Source of the DNA: Gemmatimonadota bacterium
GTDB lineage: Bacteria; Gemmatimonadota; Gemmatimonadetes; Longimicrobiales; Gaopeijiaceae
Direction: 5' to 3'
Assembly (NCBI GenBank): GCA_003248075.1
Contig: QJYK01000022.1
Span: 1 to 64,000, forward strand
Length of the DNA stretch: 64,000 nucleotides
Part shown: positions 1-9,118 of the stretch, piece after piece
Numbering within the stretch: position 1 is the stretch's first letter
Layout of the letters: every line of letters starts with the position of its first letter
Position numbers and translations under genes: made by a program
The notes under the pieces: model-generated
The model's input: only the letters and a program-made list of their open reading frames with translations
Database searches by the model: none
What the model was told of the DNA's origin: nothing

Positions 1-597
1 GTTGAACACGAAATGGGGGTTGAACTGGGCGCGGATGGCCTTCGCCTCCGCCTCCGCCCGCAGCACCGCTTCGCGGGCGACGAGGGAGCGGGTCTCATTG
101 ACCCGCTCGAGCGACTCCGTCCACATGAGAAAGGTCGTGACGACGGCGTACAGGAAGGTCCCGTTGACGGACCACGCCAACACCACCATTGCCGGGCTTT
201 CTCCGATCTCGCTCCGGGGCTCGAGGCGACAGACCCACATCAGCCCGGCCGCGAGTAAGCTCGTCACGGCGACGAACACAAAGGCCTCGACGGCCCGCCG
301 TCCGAGAAAGGCCTTCCAGCTGCCCGCGCCCTCCACCAGGCGGGCGCGGCGTCGCACGAGCTCGAGGGAGGGCAGCCCCGGGGCGAGGACGCTGATCACG
401 GCCCCCAGGACGGCCCGCCCGGGCGCCTCCCCCTGCATCAGCGCCGCCGTGAGGAAGATCGCCCCGTACGCGAGCCACGCGCCCGCGAACACGCTCCAGA
501 ACCCGCGGGGCCCGAGCACGAGGCCGCCGGCTCCCTGACCGTCGACGCGGACGGGAGCTGCCTGGGCAGTCGAGGATGCGGCGCGTACGGGGTTCAT
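1..597 (-). CDS. LytS/YehU-type sensor histidine kinase, N-terminal part (cut by window edge)
   Basis: The reverse strand reads open from an ATG at 597 to the window edge, giving the first 199 residues. Four hydrophobic segments (about residues 33-51, 63-78, 104-124 and 135-158) are followed by a charged coiled-coil-like linker rich in Ala and Glu. The visible part ends in the motif AQFNPHFVFN, whose His195 is the phospho-acceptor block of the LytS/YehU His_kinase family (PF06580). Known members are membrane kinases paired with LytTR response regulators; a partner would lie beyond base 1. The gene follows the ADOP permease at 655-3075 by 57 bases on the same strand and may share its transcript. 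The ATPase domain is outside the window, so the signal sensed cannot be judged. Confidence 0.85.
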   Translation of the reverse strand, partial: MNPVRAASSTAQAAPVRVDGQGAGGLVLGPRGFWSVFAGAWLAYGAIFLTAALMQGEAPGRAVLGAVISVLAPGLPSLELVRRRARLVEGAGSWKAFLGRRAVEAFVFVAVTSLLAAGLMWVCRLEPRSEIGESPAMVVLAWSVNGTFLYAVVTTFLMWTESLERVNETRSLVAREAVLRAEAEAKAIRAQFNPHFVFN

Positions 598-654
598 CGC
601 GGCTCACCATAGGACCGCCGGGGGCCCGCAGCCAGCCGGTCTCCCCCGCCCCGA

Positions 655-3075
655 TCAGATATCGCGGAGCGTGCGCATGGGGTCCACGGACGCGGCCCTT
701 CCTGCCGGAACCAGGCTGGCGGTCATGGTCACCGCGAACAGGACGGCGGCGATCACCAGCAGGATCGCGGGCTGCACCGTCGACAGGCCCTCGAGCAGCG
801 AGCGGAGCACGCCCACGAGCGGGAGCGTCATGAGCGCTCCCAGGACGAGCCCGACGACTCCCAGCCACAGACCCTGGCGGGCGATCATGCGCACCACCTG
901 CCGGCTCTCCGCACCCAGGGCCATCCGGATTCCGATCTCGTGACCGCGCCGGCTCACCGAATAGGAGAGCACGCCGTAGGTGCCCAGGGATGCGAGCAGG
1001 AGGGCGACCAACCCAAAGCCGCCCAGCACGACGTTGAACACGCGCACTCCGACCAGGAATTGATCGACGTACTCCTCCATGGTCAGGATCCCCGAGACCG
1101 TGAGGTCGCGATCGAGGGCCTCGAGCCCGACGCGGAGCGGCTCGGCCACCGCGTGCGGCTCCCCCCGGGTCCGGAGGATCAGGAACCCGACTCCACCGGG
1201 GGACTGCCCCGCCGGCAGGTAGACGGTCTCTCCGTTCCCTGCGCTGCCCGTCCGCAGGAGCACCTGTTGGACGTCCTCCACGACACCGACGATCTCGCGA
1301 GCCCTCCCGTCGACGTGGAGCCGGCGCCCGAGGGGACTCTCGTGGCCGAAACGGGCTTCGGCCAGCTTGCGATTGATCGCCACGACGGGCTCCGTGTCCG
1401 CCCGGTCACCTCGCTGGAGGAACCGGCCCTGTACGAGCGGGATGCCGAGGACGTCCAGGTAGTCCGAGGTCGCCTTCACCACCACGGCCCTGGGGGCCGC
1501 GATGCCGGCTTCGATGGGGGCGCCGTCGACGCGGAAGGTATCCGAGCTCGCGATCGGCGCCTGCGGCAACACGTTGACCATCGCGACGGCCTCCACGGCG
1601 GAGACGGCCGACGCGCGCTCGAGGACCTGTCCCTGGAAGAGCACGCGCTCGTCGTCCGTGGCCCGCCGAGAGGCCGGCACCCGAACGACTGCGGTGAGCA
1701 CCGACTCCCTGGTGAAGCCCGGGTCCGAGGCCTGGATCTGCAGGAAGCTGCGGACGAGGAGGCTCCCTCCACCCAACGCCAGGAACGAGAGCGCGATTTC
1801 CCCGATCACAAGGGCGCGACTCAAGGTCTTCTTCGACCTCCCCGAGCCTCCCCGCCCGCCGCCGTCCTTCAGCGCGTCCGAGTGCCCCTGCCGGAAGGTC
1901 TGGAGCGCGGGCACGACGCCGAACAGGATGCCGGCCACGATCGACACCGCTCCGGTGAAGAGCAGCACCCGCCCGTCGAGCCGCACGTCGAAGCCGGGGG
2001 GGAGGGCGCCGACGAAGTTCGCCGCCAACGCGCGGATCCCCACCGCCCCCAGACCGACGCCCACGAGTCCGCCGCCCGCCACCATGAGCGAGCTCTCGGT
2101 GAGGAGCTGACGGACGATCCGGGCTCGCCCGGCACCGAGGACCGTGCGCAGGGCGATCTCCTGGGCACGCTCCTGACCGCGGGCGAGGAGCAGGTTCATG
2201 ACGTTCACACAGGCGATGACCAGCACGAGGACCACCGAGCCCTGCAGCATGGCGAATAGGATGCGGCTCTGTCTGGTCGGGATATCGTCGCGCAGGTTGT
2301 AGACGTCGACGGTCCACCCACGTTGGATGTCGGGGTGCTCGGACTCCAGCTCTCGCGCGATCCCGGTCAGCTCGCTGCGCGCCTGCTCGGTCGTGGCGCC
2401 CGTCGCGAGGCGCCCGAACACGAAGACGTCCCGGCGGTCGCGCGCGGCGCTCTGGGGGCTGCGTTGCAGCGGCACCCACAGGTCCTGGTTGGGCGTGAGG
2501 AACCCGAACCCCGGGGGGAGCACGCCGATGACCTCGTATGGCTCTCCGTCGATCGTGAGGATCTGGCCGAGGGGATCCCGATCCTCTCCCCAGGTGCGCG
2601 CCCAGTACTCGTGCCCGAGGAGCACCACGCGTGGGCCGCCCTCGACCGACTCCTCGTCGGTGAAGAGGCGCCCCCGCGCGGGGGACACGTCCAGGACCGT
2701 GAACACGCTGGGTGTCGCGGCGACGCCCGACACGGCGTCCGCACGCTCCGTGCCTCGGACGCCGAGTGTTCGCGGCTGCATCACCGCCCAGGAGTCCACC
2801 GTACGACTCCGCTCACGCCAGTCTGCCCAGGCCGGCAGCGAGGATCCGAGGCTCCCGGAGAACTCGGGCTGCGTCTGCTCCCGCTCTCCGACCAGCACGA
2901 CCCTCTCAGGCTCCGGGTAGGGCAGAGGGCGGAAGATGAAGGCGTCGAGAAGGCTGTATACCGCGGCGTTCCCCCCGATCGCGATGCCGAGCGAGAGCAC
3001 GGCGAGTGCCGTGATCAACCACCTCCGGCCCAGTGTCCTGAACGCGAACCTGAGGTCCTGCGCGAGCGTCGACAT
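655..3075 (-). CDS. ADOP-type MacB/FtsX ABC transporter permease
   Basis: An 806-residue protein with the duplicated architecture of ADOP permeases: a first TM helix (about 18-40), a MacB-like periplasmic core, a three-helix FtsX domain (about 270-400), then a second TM helix, a second core domain and a C-terminal FtsX domain ending in DPMRTLRDI. The conserved phrases ACVNVMNLLLARGQ and GIRMALGAESRQVVRMI mark the two FtsX domains. No ATPase gene is adjacent, as is usual for this family, so it probably works with an ATPase encoded elsewhere. Substrate is unknown. The ATG at 3075 was chosen because GGGAGGGGAAC lies just upstream; the frame stays open further 5' but lacks a comparable ribosome site. 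Confidence 0.9.
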   Translation of the reverse strand: MSTLAQDLRFAFRTLGRRWLITALAVLSLGIAIGGNAAVYSLLDAFIFRPLPYPEPERVVLVGEREQTQPEFSGSLGSSLPAWADWRERSRTVDSWAVMQPRTLGVRGTERADAVSGVAATPSVFTVLDVSPARGRLFTDEESVEGGPRVVLLGHEYWARTWGEDRDPLGQILTIDGEPYEVIGVLPPGFGFLTPNQDLWVPLQRSPQSAARDRRDVFVFGRLATGATTEQARSELTGIARELESEHPDIQRGWTVDVYNLRDDIPTRQSRILFAMLQGSVVLVLVIACVNVMNLLLARGQERAQEIALRTVLGAGRARIVRQLLTESSLMVAGGGLVGVGLGAVGIRALAANFVGALPPGFDVRLDGRVLLFTGAVSIVAGILFGVVPALQTFRQGHSDALKDGGGRGGSGRSKKTLSRALVIGEIALSFLALGGGSLLVRSFLQIQASDPGFTRESVLTAVVRVPASRRATDDERVLFQGQVLERASAVSAVEAVAMVNVLPQAPIASSDTFRVDGAPIEAGIAAPRAVVVKATSDYLDVLGIPLVQGRFLQRGDRADTEPVVAINRKLAEARFGHESPLGRRLHVDGRAREIVGVVEDVQQVLLRTGSAGNGETVYLPAGQSPGGVGFLILRTRGEPHAVAEPLRVGLEALDRDLTVSGILTMEEYVDQFLVGVRVFNVVLGGFGLVALLLASLGTYGVLSYSVSRRGHEIGIRMALGAESRQVVRMIARQGLWLGVVGLVLGALMTLPLVGVLRSLLEGLSTVQPAILLVIAAVLFAVTMTASLVPAGRAASVDPMRTLRDI

Positions 3076-3206
3076 GCGTTCCCCTCCCATCCCCGTGGGT
3101 GCTCGACCCATCGAGGTTCGGAAGGAGGACGGGCCCTGTGTAGGTCGCGCCGGCGAACGGGCCGCCAGCGCGTCTGGAGTGGCCGAAAACGGGCTCGAGC
3201 GGCGGC

Positions 3207-3602
3207 CTACCTGCGCTCGGCGCGCCAGCGTCCGCGCATGGGAACCGCCATCGACTCGATGTTCATGTCGTACGTGCCCGCGACTTCGGTGCCGCTCACC
3301 GCGCCGGCGAAGCGCATGACGGCCTTGCCCATGCTCGTGGTGATCTCGAGTCCGAAGGTGAGGCTGTCGCCGGCCACCTCGAGGTCGAGGAGCTCGGAGC
3401 CCGCGCTGAGGTCCGTGGTACCCGCCGCTCCGCGCCCACTCCACCCGGCGCCCTCGGCCTTGAGCTCCACGGCCAGCGGCTGGTCACCGTGAGGGCTGGT
3501 GAACGTCCCCTCCCAACGTCCTTCCGGCCCCGGGACCCAGGCGGTCAGGTAGACCAGGCCGAGAGCGGCGATGGTACGGCGGGTGATGGGGGAGCTGTGC
3601 AT
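3207..3602 (-). CDS. Small secreted beta-rich protein of unknown function
   Basis: A 131-residue protein starting MHSSPITRRTIAALGLVYLTA, a short signal-peptide-like N-terminus. The mature part opens with GRWEGTF and closes with MRGRWRAERR, and alternates short polar and hydrophobic strands with frequent glycines. This G-x-W-x-G...G-x-W pattern resembles small calycin-like or lipocalin-like beta-barrel domains common in secreted proteins of Acidobacteriota and Gemmatimonadota, but no named family is recognised. It sits between two ADOP permeases on the same strand and may be exported or chaperoned together with them, which is only positional evidence. An upstream in-frame extension to 3698 lacks a signal peptide and was rejected. 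Confidence 0.6.
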   Translation of the reverse strand: MHSSPITRRTIAALGLVYLTAWVPGPEGRWEGTFTSPHGDQPLAVELKAEGAGWSGRGAAGTTDLSAGSELLDLEVAGDSLTFGLEITTSMGKAVMRFAGAVSGTEVAGTYDMNIESMAVPMRGRWRAERR

Positions 3603-3722
3603 GGGGGCATCCGCTGAGGAGGGTCGACGTGGCCTCCCGACGGAGGCTGGACCGGGAACACGAGGCTCCCAGAGCAATACACACAATGTAGGGTTCACCG
3701 GCGCCCGCGCAACTCCCCCGCC

Positions 3723-6155
3723 TCACTCGCCCCGCAGCGCCTCCGTCGGCGCGACCGACGCCGCGCGTCGCGCGGGAACCGTGGCCGACGCGAGCACCAC
3801 GACGGCGAGCATCACGGCGACGCTCACCAGGGCCACGGGGTCCACGGGGCTGAGGCCGAGCAGGAGGAAACGGAGGAGCCGCCCGACCCCGAGCGCGCCC
3901 ACTGCCCCCAGCACGAGCCCAGGCAACGCCAACGCCAAGGTGCCCCGGACCACCAGGCCCAGCACGCGCCTCCGGGTGGCCCCCAACGCGAGGCGAACAC
4001 CGATCTCGCGCGTGCGCTGCGTGACCGATACGGCGACCACCCCGTAGATGCCGATCCCCGCCAGGACCAGCGCGAGGGTTCCGAGCGCGGACGTGATCCA
4101 GGCGGCCACGCGCTGCGGAAGGATCCCGATCGACGTGTAGCGCTCCAGGGAGAGAACGGGCGTCAACGCAAGGGTGCCGTCACCGTCGAGGATCGCCCCC
4201 CGAAGCGCCGGAGCCACGGCCGCGATGCCCCCCGGCGCCCGAAGGATGATCTGGGAGGTGGGACGGTACGACTGCCAGAGCGGCACGTACACGAACGGCT
4301 TTGCGGCCTCCGTGATGACCTGGTTCTTCACGTCCTCCACGACGCCAACGATCGTGCTGCTCGTCTCCTGCCGACCGGTCAGCCCGAGGCGCACGCGACG
4401 CCCCAGCGCGCTCTCGCCGGGCCAGACGCGCTCTGCGAACGTACGGCTGACGACGATCGACGGCTCCGATCCGGGCACCTCGTCGTCGGAGAAGTCGCGC
4501 CCCTGCAGGATGGGGATGCGCAGCGCGTCGAAGTATCCGGGCGACACATAGTTGAAGTCGATCGCCAGGCGCTCGTCCTCGGACCACCCCTCGGGGCGAG
4601 CGCCCGTGCCGGACGAGCTCAGGTCGAGGGGCAGATCGGTCGCCAGCGCGGCCCCTTCCGAGAAGGGGAGTGCCCGCAGGCGATCGAGAAGGGCCCGTTG
4701 GAAGACGGCCCCGTCCGACGCACCGTATCCTTCGACCGACAGGTCCACCATGGTCATGTAGGCGTCTGTCGGGTCGAAGCCCGATTCGACCTCGGCCGCG
4801 CGCTGCAACGAGCGGACGAACAGCCCGGCCGCGACCAGCAGCACCAGGGAAAGCCCGACCTGTCCCCCCACGAAGGCACGCCGCATCCATCCGACGCGCC
4901 CGCGTCCACTCCCGTCGTCCTTGAGGGAAGGCACCAGCTCCAACCGGGTGGACTGGATGGCGGGAAGCAGGCCGAAGACCAGCCCCGTGGCCAGCGTCGT
5001 TCCCAGAGCGAAGAGCAGGACGCGCACGTCGGGGGCGAGATCCACGTGGATGGGGATCGGAAAGGGGAGGCGCTGCAACGGCGCGAGTCCCACGAGCCAC
5101 ATACCCGATGCCGCACCCAATGCGCCCGCGAGGGTGAAGACCACGAGCGCCTCGGTCACGAGCTGCCTCACCAGCCTACCCCTTCCCGATCCCAGCGCGA
5201 GGCGCACCGCGATCTCGCGCTCGCGCGTCGCCGCGCGAGCCAGGAACATCCCGGCGACGTTGGCGCACGTGACCAGCAGGATGAGGATCGCCATTCCGGT
5301 GAGCGCTCCCAGGAAGCCGGTAACGCCGCCGCGTACCCCGCCGGGCACGAGGCCGAGGCGGACGACCCGGGCGCCCCGCCGGGCGTAGCGGTCCGGGAAC
5401 TGCTCCCGCAAGGCGACGAAGACACCGGCCACCTGCTCCGACGCGACCTCGATCGACACCCCCGACGCGAGGCGCCCGACCGCCATGTGCCAGCTCGCGT
5501 TGCGCGACGAAAACTCGTCGAGTCCGTTGTCGACCAGCGGAATGGCCCGCATGGGGAGATAGACGTCCGGCTGGAACCCGATCGTGTGCCCCCTGAACTC
5601 CTCGGGCGCGATCCCCACCACCGTGACCGGCACGCGGTTGATCATCACCGTGGTGCCGATCACGTCGTCCCCCCCGAGGCGGTCGCGCCAGAAGGCGTGG
5701 CTGAGGACGACCACGGCGGGGCGGCTCCCGGCCGCGTCCTCTTCCTCCGTGAAGAACCGGCCGGCGGCGGGGCTCACGCGCATCACCTGGAAGTACGCCG
5801 GCGACACGTGCATGCCCGTGATTCGCTCGCCCTCGCTCCCGCGGCTGAGGCTCAGGATCTCGAAGGTGTATGCGGCGATGCTCTCGAGAGCCGGCACCCC
5901 GGCCTTCATGTCCTCGTACTCGGGGTAGGAGAACGTGTCGAAGCCCCGACCTTCGTCACTGCGTCCGAGCTCCACGACCCGCTCCGGCTCTGAGACTCCC
6001 GGGACGGGACGGAGGAGAACGGCGCTCACGACGCCGAAGATCGCCGTGTTTGCGGCGATCCCGACGGCGAGCGACGCGGCCGCGACGAGGGCGAAGACCG
6101 GCCGGCGCCGGATCTGGCGAAGGGCCTGACGGACGTCGGCGAGGAGCGCGTCCAC
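3723..6155 (-). CDS. ADOP-type MacB/FtsX ABC transporter permease
   Basis: An 810-residue protein beginning MDALLADVRQALRQIRRRP, with a TM helix at about 22-42, a MacB periplasmic core, FtsX domain 1 (TCANVAGMFLARAATRERE), a second core, and FtsX domain 2 (TREIGVRLALGATRRRV), ending SVAPTEALRGE. Size and layout match the ADOP family. It is the first gene of a minus-strand run that continues with the small secreted protein and a second ADOP permease, so the three may be one transcript. No PadR regulator or ATPase lies beside it. The 220 bases upstream are shared with the divergent aminotransferase gene and should hold promoters for both. Substrate unknown. Confidence 0.9.
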   Translation of the reverse strand: MDALLADVRQALRQIRRRPVFALVAAASLAVGIAANTAIFGVVSAVLLRPVPGVSEPERVVELGRSDEGRGFDTFSYPEYEDMKAGVPALESIAAYTFEILSLSRGSEGERITGMHVSPAYFQVMRVSPAAGRFFTEEEDAAGSRPAVVVLSHAFWRDRLGGDDVIGTTVMINRVPVTVVGIAPEEFRGHTIGFQPDVYLPMRAIPLVDNGLDEFSSRNASWHMAVGRLASGVSIEVASEQVAGVFVALREQFPDRYARRGARVVRLGLVPGGVRGGVTGFLGALTGMAILILLVTCANVAGMFLARAATREREIAVRLALGSGRGRLVRQLVTEALVVFTLAGALGAASGMWLVGLAPLQRLPFPIPIHVDLAPDVRVLLFALGTTLATGLVFGLLPAIQSTRLELVPSLKDDGSGRGRVGWMRRAFVGGQVGLSLVLLVAAGLFVRSLQRAAEVESGFDPTDAYMTMVDLSVEGYGASDGAVFQRALLDRLRALPFSEGAALATDLPLDLSSSGTGARPEGWSEDERLAIDFNYVSPGYFDALRIPILQGRDFSDDEVPGSEPSIVVSRTFAERVWPGESALGRRVRLGLTGRQETSSTIVGVVEDVKNQVITEAAKPFVYVPLWQSYRPTSQIILRAPGGIAAVAPALRGAILDGDGTLALTPVLSLERYTSIGILPQRVAAWITSALGTLALVLAGIGIYGVVAVSVTQRTREIGVRLALGATRRRVLGLVVRGTLALALPGLVLGAVGALGVGRLLRFLLLGLSPVDPVALVSVAVMLAVVVLASATVPARRAASVAPTEALRGE

Positions 6156-6231
6156 GGCGGAACTCCTAGGCAGGTTGTCGGCGTGCTCGGCGCCCGGCCC
6201 TACGCCGGCGCCGCCCGCGGGGTTTCGTGGC

Positions 6232-6261
6232 TTGCGCCCCCCACCGGCGGGCGCCTACCGT
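6232..6261 (+). promoter_or_regulatory. Candidate promoter for the aminotransferase gene
   Basis: TTGCGC (6232-6237), an 18-base spacer and TACCGT (6256-6261) match the promoter pattern seen elsewhere in this window. A start near 6268 would give a leader of about 107 bases before the ATG at 6375. Weak evidence in a G+C-rich region. Confidence 0.35.
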
Positions 6262-6374
6262 CGTGCTCCCGACCGGCCCCATCCACGGCACCCGCTCGTC
6301 ATGTCCCCGCCCACGCCGCCGCTCCGACAACCATCCGCGACTCGCCCTGGCCCTCCTTCCGCCGGAGGGGGCGC

Positions 6375-7598
6375 ATGACGGTCCTCAATCCCGATACCGT
6401 CGGGCGCGTCGGGAACGACCCGATCTTCGCGCTCAACGCCGAGGCGAGGGCCCGCGCGGAGGCCGGCGAATCCATCCTCAACGCCACACTGGGCGCGCTG
6501 CTTCACGACGACGGCTCGCTCGCGGTGATGCCCTCGGCGACGGCCGCGTTCGACGAGGTGCCGGCCGGCGTCGCCGCTGGCTACGCGCCGATCGGGGGCA
6601 CCCCCGGCTTTCTCGCGGCGGTGCTCGGCGATCTCTTCGGGGCTGGCCCGCTGACCGAGCGCGCGGTCGCCGTGGCGACGCCGGGCTCCACGGGGGCCGT
6701 CTATCAGGCGGTGGGGAACTTCCTGCAGCGTGGGCAGGCCGTGCTCGCTCCGCACCTCTACTGGGGGCCGTACCGGGTCATCGCCGAGCACCAGGATCGA
6801 CGGGTGGAGACCTTCGAAACGTTCACGCCCTCCCTCCGCTTCGACGTGGACGCGCTGGCGGCGGGCATGGACCGCCAGTTGCGCGAACAGGGAAGGGTTC
6901 TCGTGCTGCTCAACTTCCCCTGCAACAACCCCACCGGCTACTCGCTCGACGCCGAGGAGTGGGTGGCGGTGGCGGAGGTGATTGCCGACGCGGGTCGGTC
7001 GGGCCCCGTCGCGGTGGTCCTGGACAACGCCTACGCGCGCTTCGGAGATGCGGCATCGACCGCTTGGCTCGACGTCGTTCCGGTCATCCTGGAGCGCGCC
7101 ACACTCCTGGTGGGCTGGACCGCGTCGAAGTCTTTCACGCAGTACGGCGCCCGGGTCGGCGCCCTGGTCGCGCTCCACGGGGACGGGGAGGAACGGGCGC
7201 GCATCGCGGATGCCGTCGGCTACACGTGCCGCGCCACGTGGTCCAACTGCAACCACCGGGGCATGATCGCGGTGCAGCGGCTGCTCACCGATCCTGTGAT
7301 CGTCGCCCAGGCCGACGAGGAGCGCGGGGCGCTGGTCCAACTCCTGGACGAAAGGGTGGATGCGTTCAATCACGCGGCCCGGGCGGCCGGGCTGAGCTTC
7401 CCGCGCCACCACGGTGGCTTCTTCGTCTCGGTGATGACGGACGACGGTGAGCGGGCGGCTGCCGCCATGAGGGACATGGGCGTCTATGTCGTGCCGGTCC
7501 GGGGCGCGGTCCGGGTCGGCCTGTGCTCGACGCCGGCGGCACAGATGGAGCGGCTGGTGGGCGCCCTCAGCGCCGGGGTCGAGGCGGTCGCCCGGTGA
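6375..7598 (+). CDS. Class I/II PLP-dependent aminotransferase
   Basis: A 407-residue fold-type I aminotransferase. Visible landmarks are the PLP-phosphate region GSTGAVYQ (104-111), the Asn of FPCNNPTGYS (181-190), the Asp/Tyr pair of VVLDNAYARF (214-223), the PLP-binding lysine K252 in WTASKSFTQYG, and R260. These resemble the aspartate/aromatic aminotransferase group, so an amino acid to 2-oxo acid transamination is expected, but the substrate cannot be fixed from sequence. The ATG at 6375 has GGAGGGGGCGC before it; an upstream open extension to 6183 is proline- and arginine-rich and reads as non-coding. The gene is convergent with the serine hydrolase, 22 bases from its stop. Confidence 0.9.
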   Translation: MTVLNPDTVGRVGNDPIFALNAEARARAEAGESILNATLGALLHDDGSLAVMPSATAAFDEVPAGVAAGYAPIGGTPGFLAAVLGDLFGAGPLTERAVAVATPGSTGAVYQAVGNFLQRGQAVLAPHLYWGPYRVIAEHQDRRVETFETFTPSLRFDVDALAAGMDRQLREQGRVLVLLNFPCNNPTGYSLDAEEWVAVAEVIADAGRSGPVAVVLDNAYARFGDAASTAWLDVVPVILERATLLVGWTASKSFTQYGARVGALVALHGDGEERARIADAVGYTCRATWSNCNHRGMIAVQRLLTDPVIVAQADEERGALVQLLDERVDAFNHAARAAGLSFPRHHGGFFVSVMTDDGERAAAAMRDMGVYVVPVRGAVRVGLCSTPAAQMERLVGALSAGVEAVAR

Positions 7599-7620
7599 CG
7601 CACGCGAGCTTGGAAGGACG

Positions 7621-8823
7621 TCAGCGGGGGCCGGTGACCGCGGCGGCGATCGCGTCCGTCACGGCCCGGGCCATCGTGAAATACGCCGGGAACGAGCCGG
7701 TAGGCGTCTCCCAGGCGCTCTGTGTGACGATCACCACGTGAGCCTGCGGGTCGATCCAGATCATTTGACCGAAGATCCCTAGCGCAGCGTAGGCGCCGTT
7801 ACCCTGTAGCCACCAGAACCAGCCGTATCCGGGGTTCGCAGGCGACGGCGTGGTCGAGGCCTCCATCCACCCCTCGGGCACGACGCGCGTGCCGTCGGCG
7901 AGGACACCACCTCTCAGGGCCAGGAGACCGATCCGAGCATAGTCCCGAAGCGACGCGTTCAGTCCCGAGCCGCCGTACTCGCCGCCGCCAGTATCGTAGA
8001 GCATCCAGTAGGCGTCCGCCTCCATTCCCGCGGGCACCCAGATCTTCCGTTCCAGATAGTCGGACAGGTTGCTTCCCACCGCCGCCCGGACGATCGCGCC
8101 GACGAGGTCCGTTTCGCCCGTGTTGTAGTTGAAGATCGTATTGGGGGGCCCTGCCCGCGGGAGGGCGCCCATGTAGGCGATCTGCTCGTCCAGGGTGAGC
8201 CGGAACGTGCGGTTCACGTCCGAGTCCAGATCCAGGTAGTCCTCGTTCCACGAGACCCCTGAAGCCATGTGCAGCAGATCGGTGACGCGCACGCCCTCGT
8301 AGGAGGTGCCGGACAGCGCCGGCAGGTATCGGGACACGGGGTCATCCACGGAACCGATGTAGCCGTCCTGCACTGCCGCGCCCACCAGCAGCGACACCAC
8401 GGACTTCGCGACCGAAAAGGACGTCCAACGCCGGGCGGGGCCGTGCCCGTTCCGATAGGCCTCGTAGGCCACCGCGCCCTCGGCCAGGACGAGGAGTCCC
8501 GACACCCGATGGCGTTCCATGAACCGCTCGACGTCGAGCGTGTCGCCGTCGATCTCGAAGGCCACGCGCCCGAGGTCGGCCGGTCGCTGCGGAAGCACCC
8601 ACGGCGTCGGCCCGGCTGGAATCCGTCGCGTCGGAAAGACGCGCTCCATGTGCGGGAAGCCCGCCGTCTTCTGGGCCGCGGTCCAGATCGTGACGCTGTC
8701 GGGGGAGCCGAAGGCGTCCGCGCCCGAGGCAGCCGTCGAGTCGCGAGACGGCCCCGAGCACCCCAACAGGGTGGTGAGCGTGAACGGTATCGCCCGGATG
8801 GCCGGGCCGCGACGACGGGGCAT
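7621..8823 (-). CDS. Lipoprotein serine hydrolase, class C beta-lactamase family
   Basis: A 400-residue protein. The N-terminus is Arg-rich then hydrophobic and ends in a lipobox (TLLGC, Cys22), indicating a lipoprotein anchored in the envelope. The nucleophile motif SVAK is at 137-140, and the Tyr motif NYNTGE at about 232-237. The third motif (normally KTG/HTG) is likely the GIFGQM region, so it diverges from true beta-lactamases. The overall pattern is like 6-aminohexanoate-dimer hydrolase/EstB-type esterases, so an esterase, amidase or D-aminopeptidase activity is more likely than antibiotic hydrolysis. The ATG at 8823 is chosen for the lipoprotein signal; an in-frame extension to 9009 would destroy it. 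Divergent from the MATE leader region. Confidence 0.85.
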   Translation of the reverse strand: MPRRRGPAIRAIPFTLTTLLGCSGPSRDSTAASGADAFGSPDSVTIWTAAQKTAGFPHMERVFPTRRIPAGPTPWVLPQRPADLGRVAFEIDGDTLDVERFMERHRVSGLLVLAEGAVAYEAYRNGHGPARRWTSFSVAKSVVSLLVGAAVQDGYIGSVDDPVSRYLPALSGTSYEGVRVTDLLHMASGVSWNEDYLDLDSDVNRTFRLTLDEQIAYMGALPRAGPPNTIFNYNTGETDLVGAIVRAAVGSNLSDYLERKIWVPAGMEADAYWMLYDTGGGEYGGSGLNASLRDYARIGLLALRGGVLADGTRVVPEGWMEASTTPSPANPGYGWFWWLQGNGAYAALGIFGQMIWIDPQAHVVIVTQSAWETPTGSFPAYFTMARAVTDAIAAAVTGPR

Positions 8824-8873
8824 CCCGGACGGTAGCCCCTCGGAGCCCGGGCCGCGACAGGCTCCGAGCGAGG

Positions 8874-8902
8874 TTGATCCCGAGGTCCCGAGGGAATAGC
8901 TT
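8874..8902 (+). promoter_or_regulatory. Promoter of the MATE leader transcript
   Basis: TTGATC (8874-8879), exactly 17 bases, then TAGCTT (8897-8902). The predicted start near 8909 lies 27 bases upstream of the small leader ORF. The -10 hexamer is identical to those at 16266, 28437 and (minus) 44228. Confidence 0.6.
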
Positions 8903-8935
8903 CCGCGATCGTATGACTTTCGAGGGAGAGACTCG

Positions 8936-9034
8936 ATGAGCTGCACCGCCACCCGTGCGCTCGACGCGATCCGGCCGGTTCCGGCCGGGACGTTTCCGCT
9001 CGCGCGCACCCTCGCACCTCCCGGGTGGCGGTAG
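8936..9034 (+). CDS. Putative 32-residue leader peptide upstream of the MATE pump
   Basis: ATG at 8936 runs to TAG at 9032-9034, encoding a 32-residue peptide that starts MSCTATRALDAIRPV and ends APPGWR. A clear ribosome site, GAGGGAGAG, sits 5-6 bases before the ATG, and a 17-bp-spaced promoter lies just upstream, so translation is plausible. The peptide has no signal or membrane segment. Its position, followed by two hairpins and then the MATE gene, is the arrangement of ribosome-mediated attenuation. The peptide is not enriched in one amino acid: it has a single Trp next to the stop, with PP before it. That argues against classical amino-acid attenuation and leaves drug-induced ribosome stalling as a possibility. 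Inference from layout only. Confidence 0.45.
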   Translation: MSCTATRALDAIRPVPAGTFPLARTLAPPGWR

Positions 9035-9045
9035 ACGGATCCAGC

Positions 9046-9060
9046 GAGTCCTCACGACTC
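9046..9060 (+). promoter_or_regulatory. Short hairpin in the MATE leader
   Basis: GAGTC (9046-9050), loop CTCAC, GACTC (9056-9060): a 5-bp stem located 11 bases after the leader-peptide stop and immediately before the larger hairpin at 9064-9094. A stalled or terminating ribosome would overlap it. Confidence 0.4.
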
Positions 9061-9063
9061 CGG

Positions 9064-9094
9064 ACGGCCTCCCGGTTCCTCACCGGGAGGCCGT
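9064..9094 (+). terminator. Attenuator-like hairpin upstream of the MATE gene
   Basis: A perfect 13-bp stem (9064-9076 with 9082-9094) closes a 5-base loop and is followed by a moderately T-rich stretch (TCTCGTTTCTCC). It ends 24 bases before the MATE ATG. No gene is transcribed into it from upstream on this strand other than the leader peptide, so it is more likely an attenuator than an ordinary terminator. The leader-peptide 3' end (about 9015-9023, ACCTCCCGG) could compete for the 3' arm. Confidence 0.5.
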
Positions 9095-9118
9095 TCTCGT
9101 TTCTCCTCCGGAGGCGTC

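Noticed and set aside
940-2259. A 439-codon plus-strand open frame
   Set aside because: Antisense to the first ADOP permease; no family features.
7621-8823. Calling the serine hydrolase a beta-lactamase resistance gene
   Set aside because: It has SxxK and YxN motifs but no clear KTG; the sequence is closer to esterase/amidohydrolase relatives.
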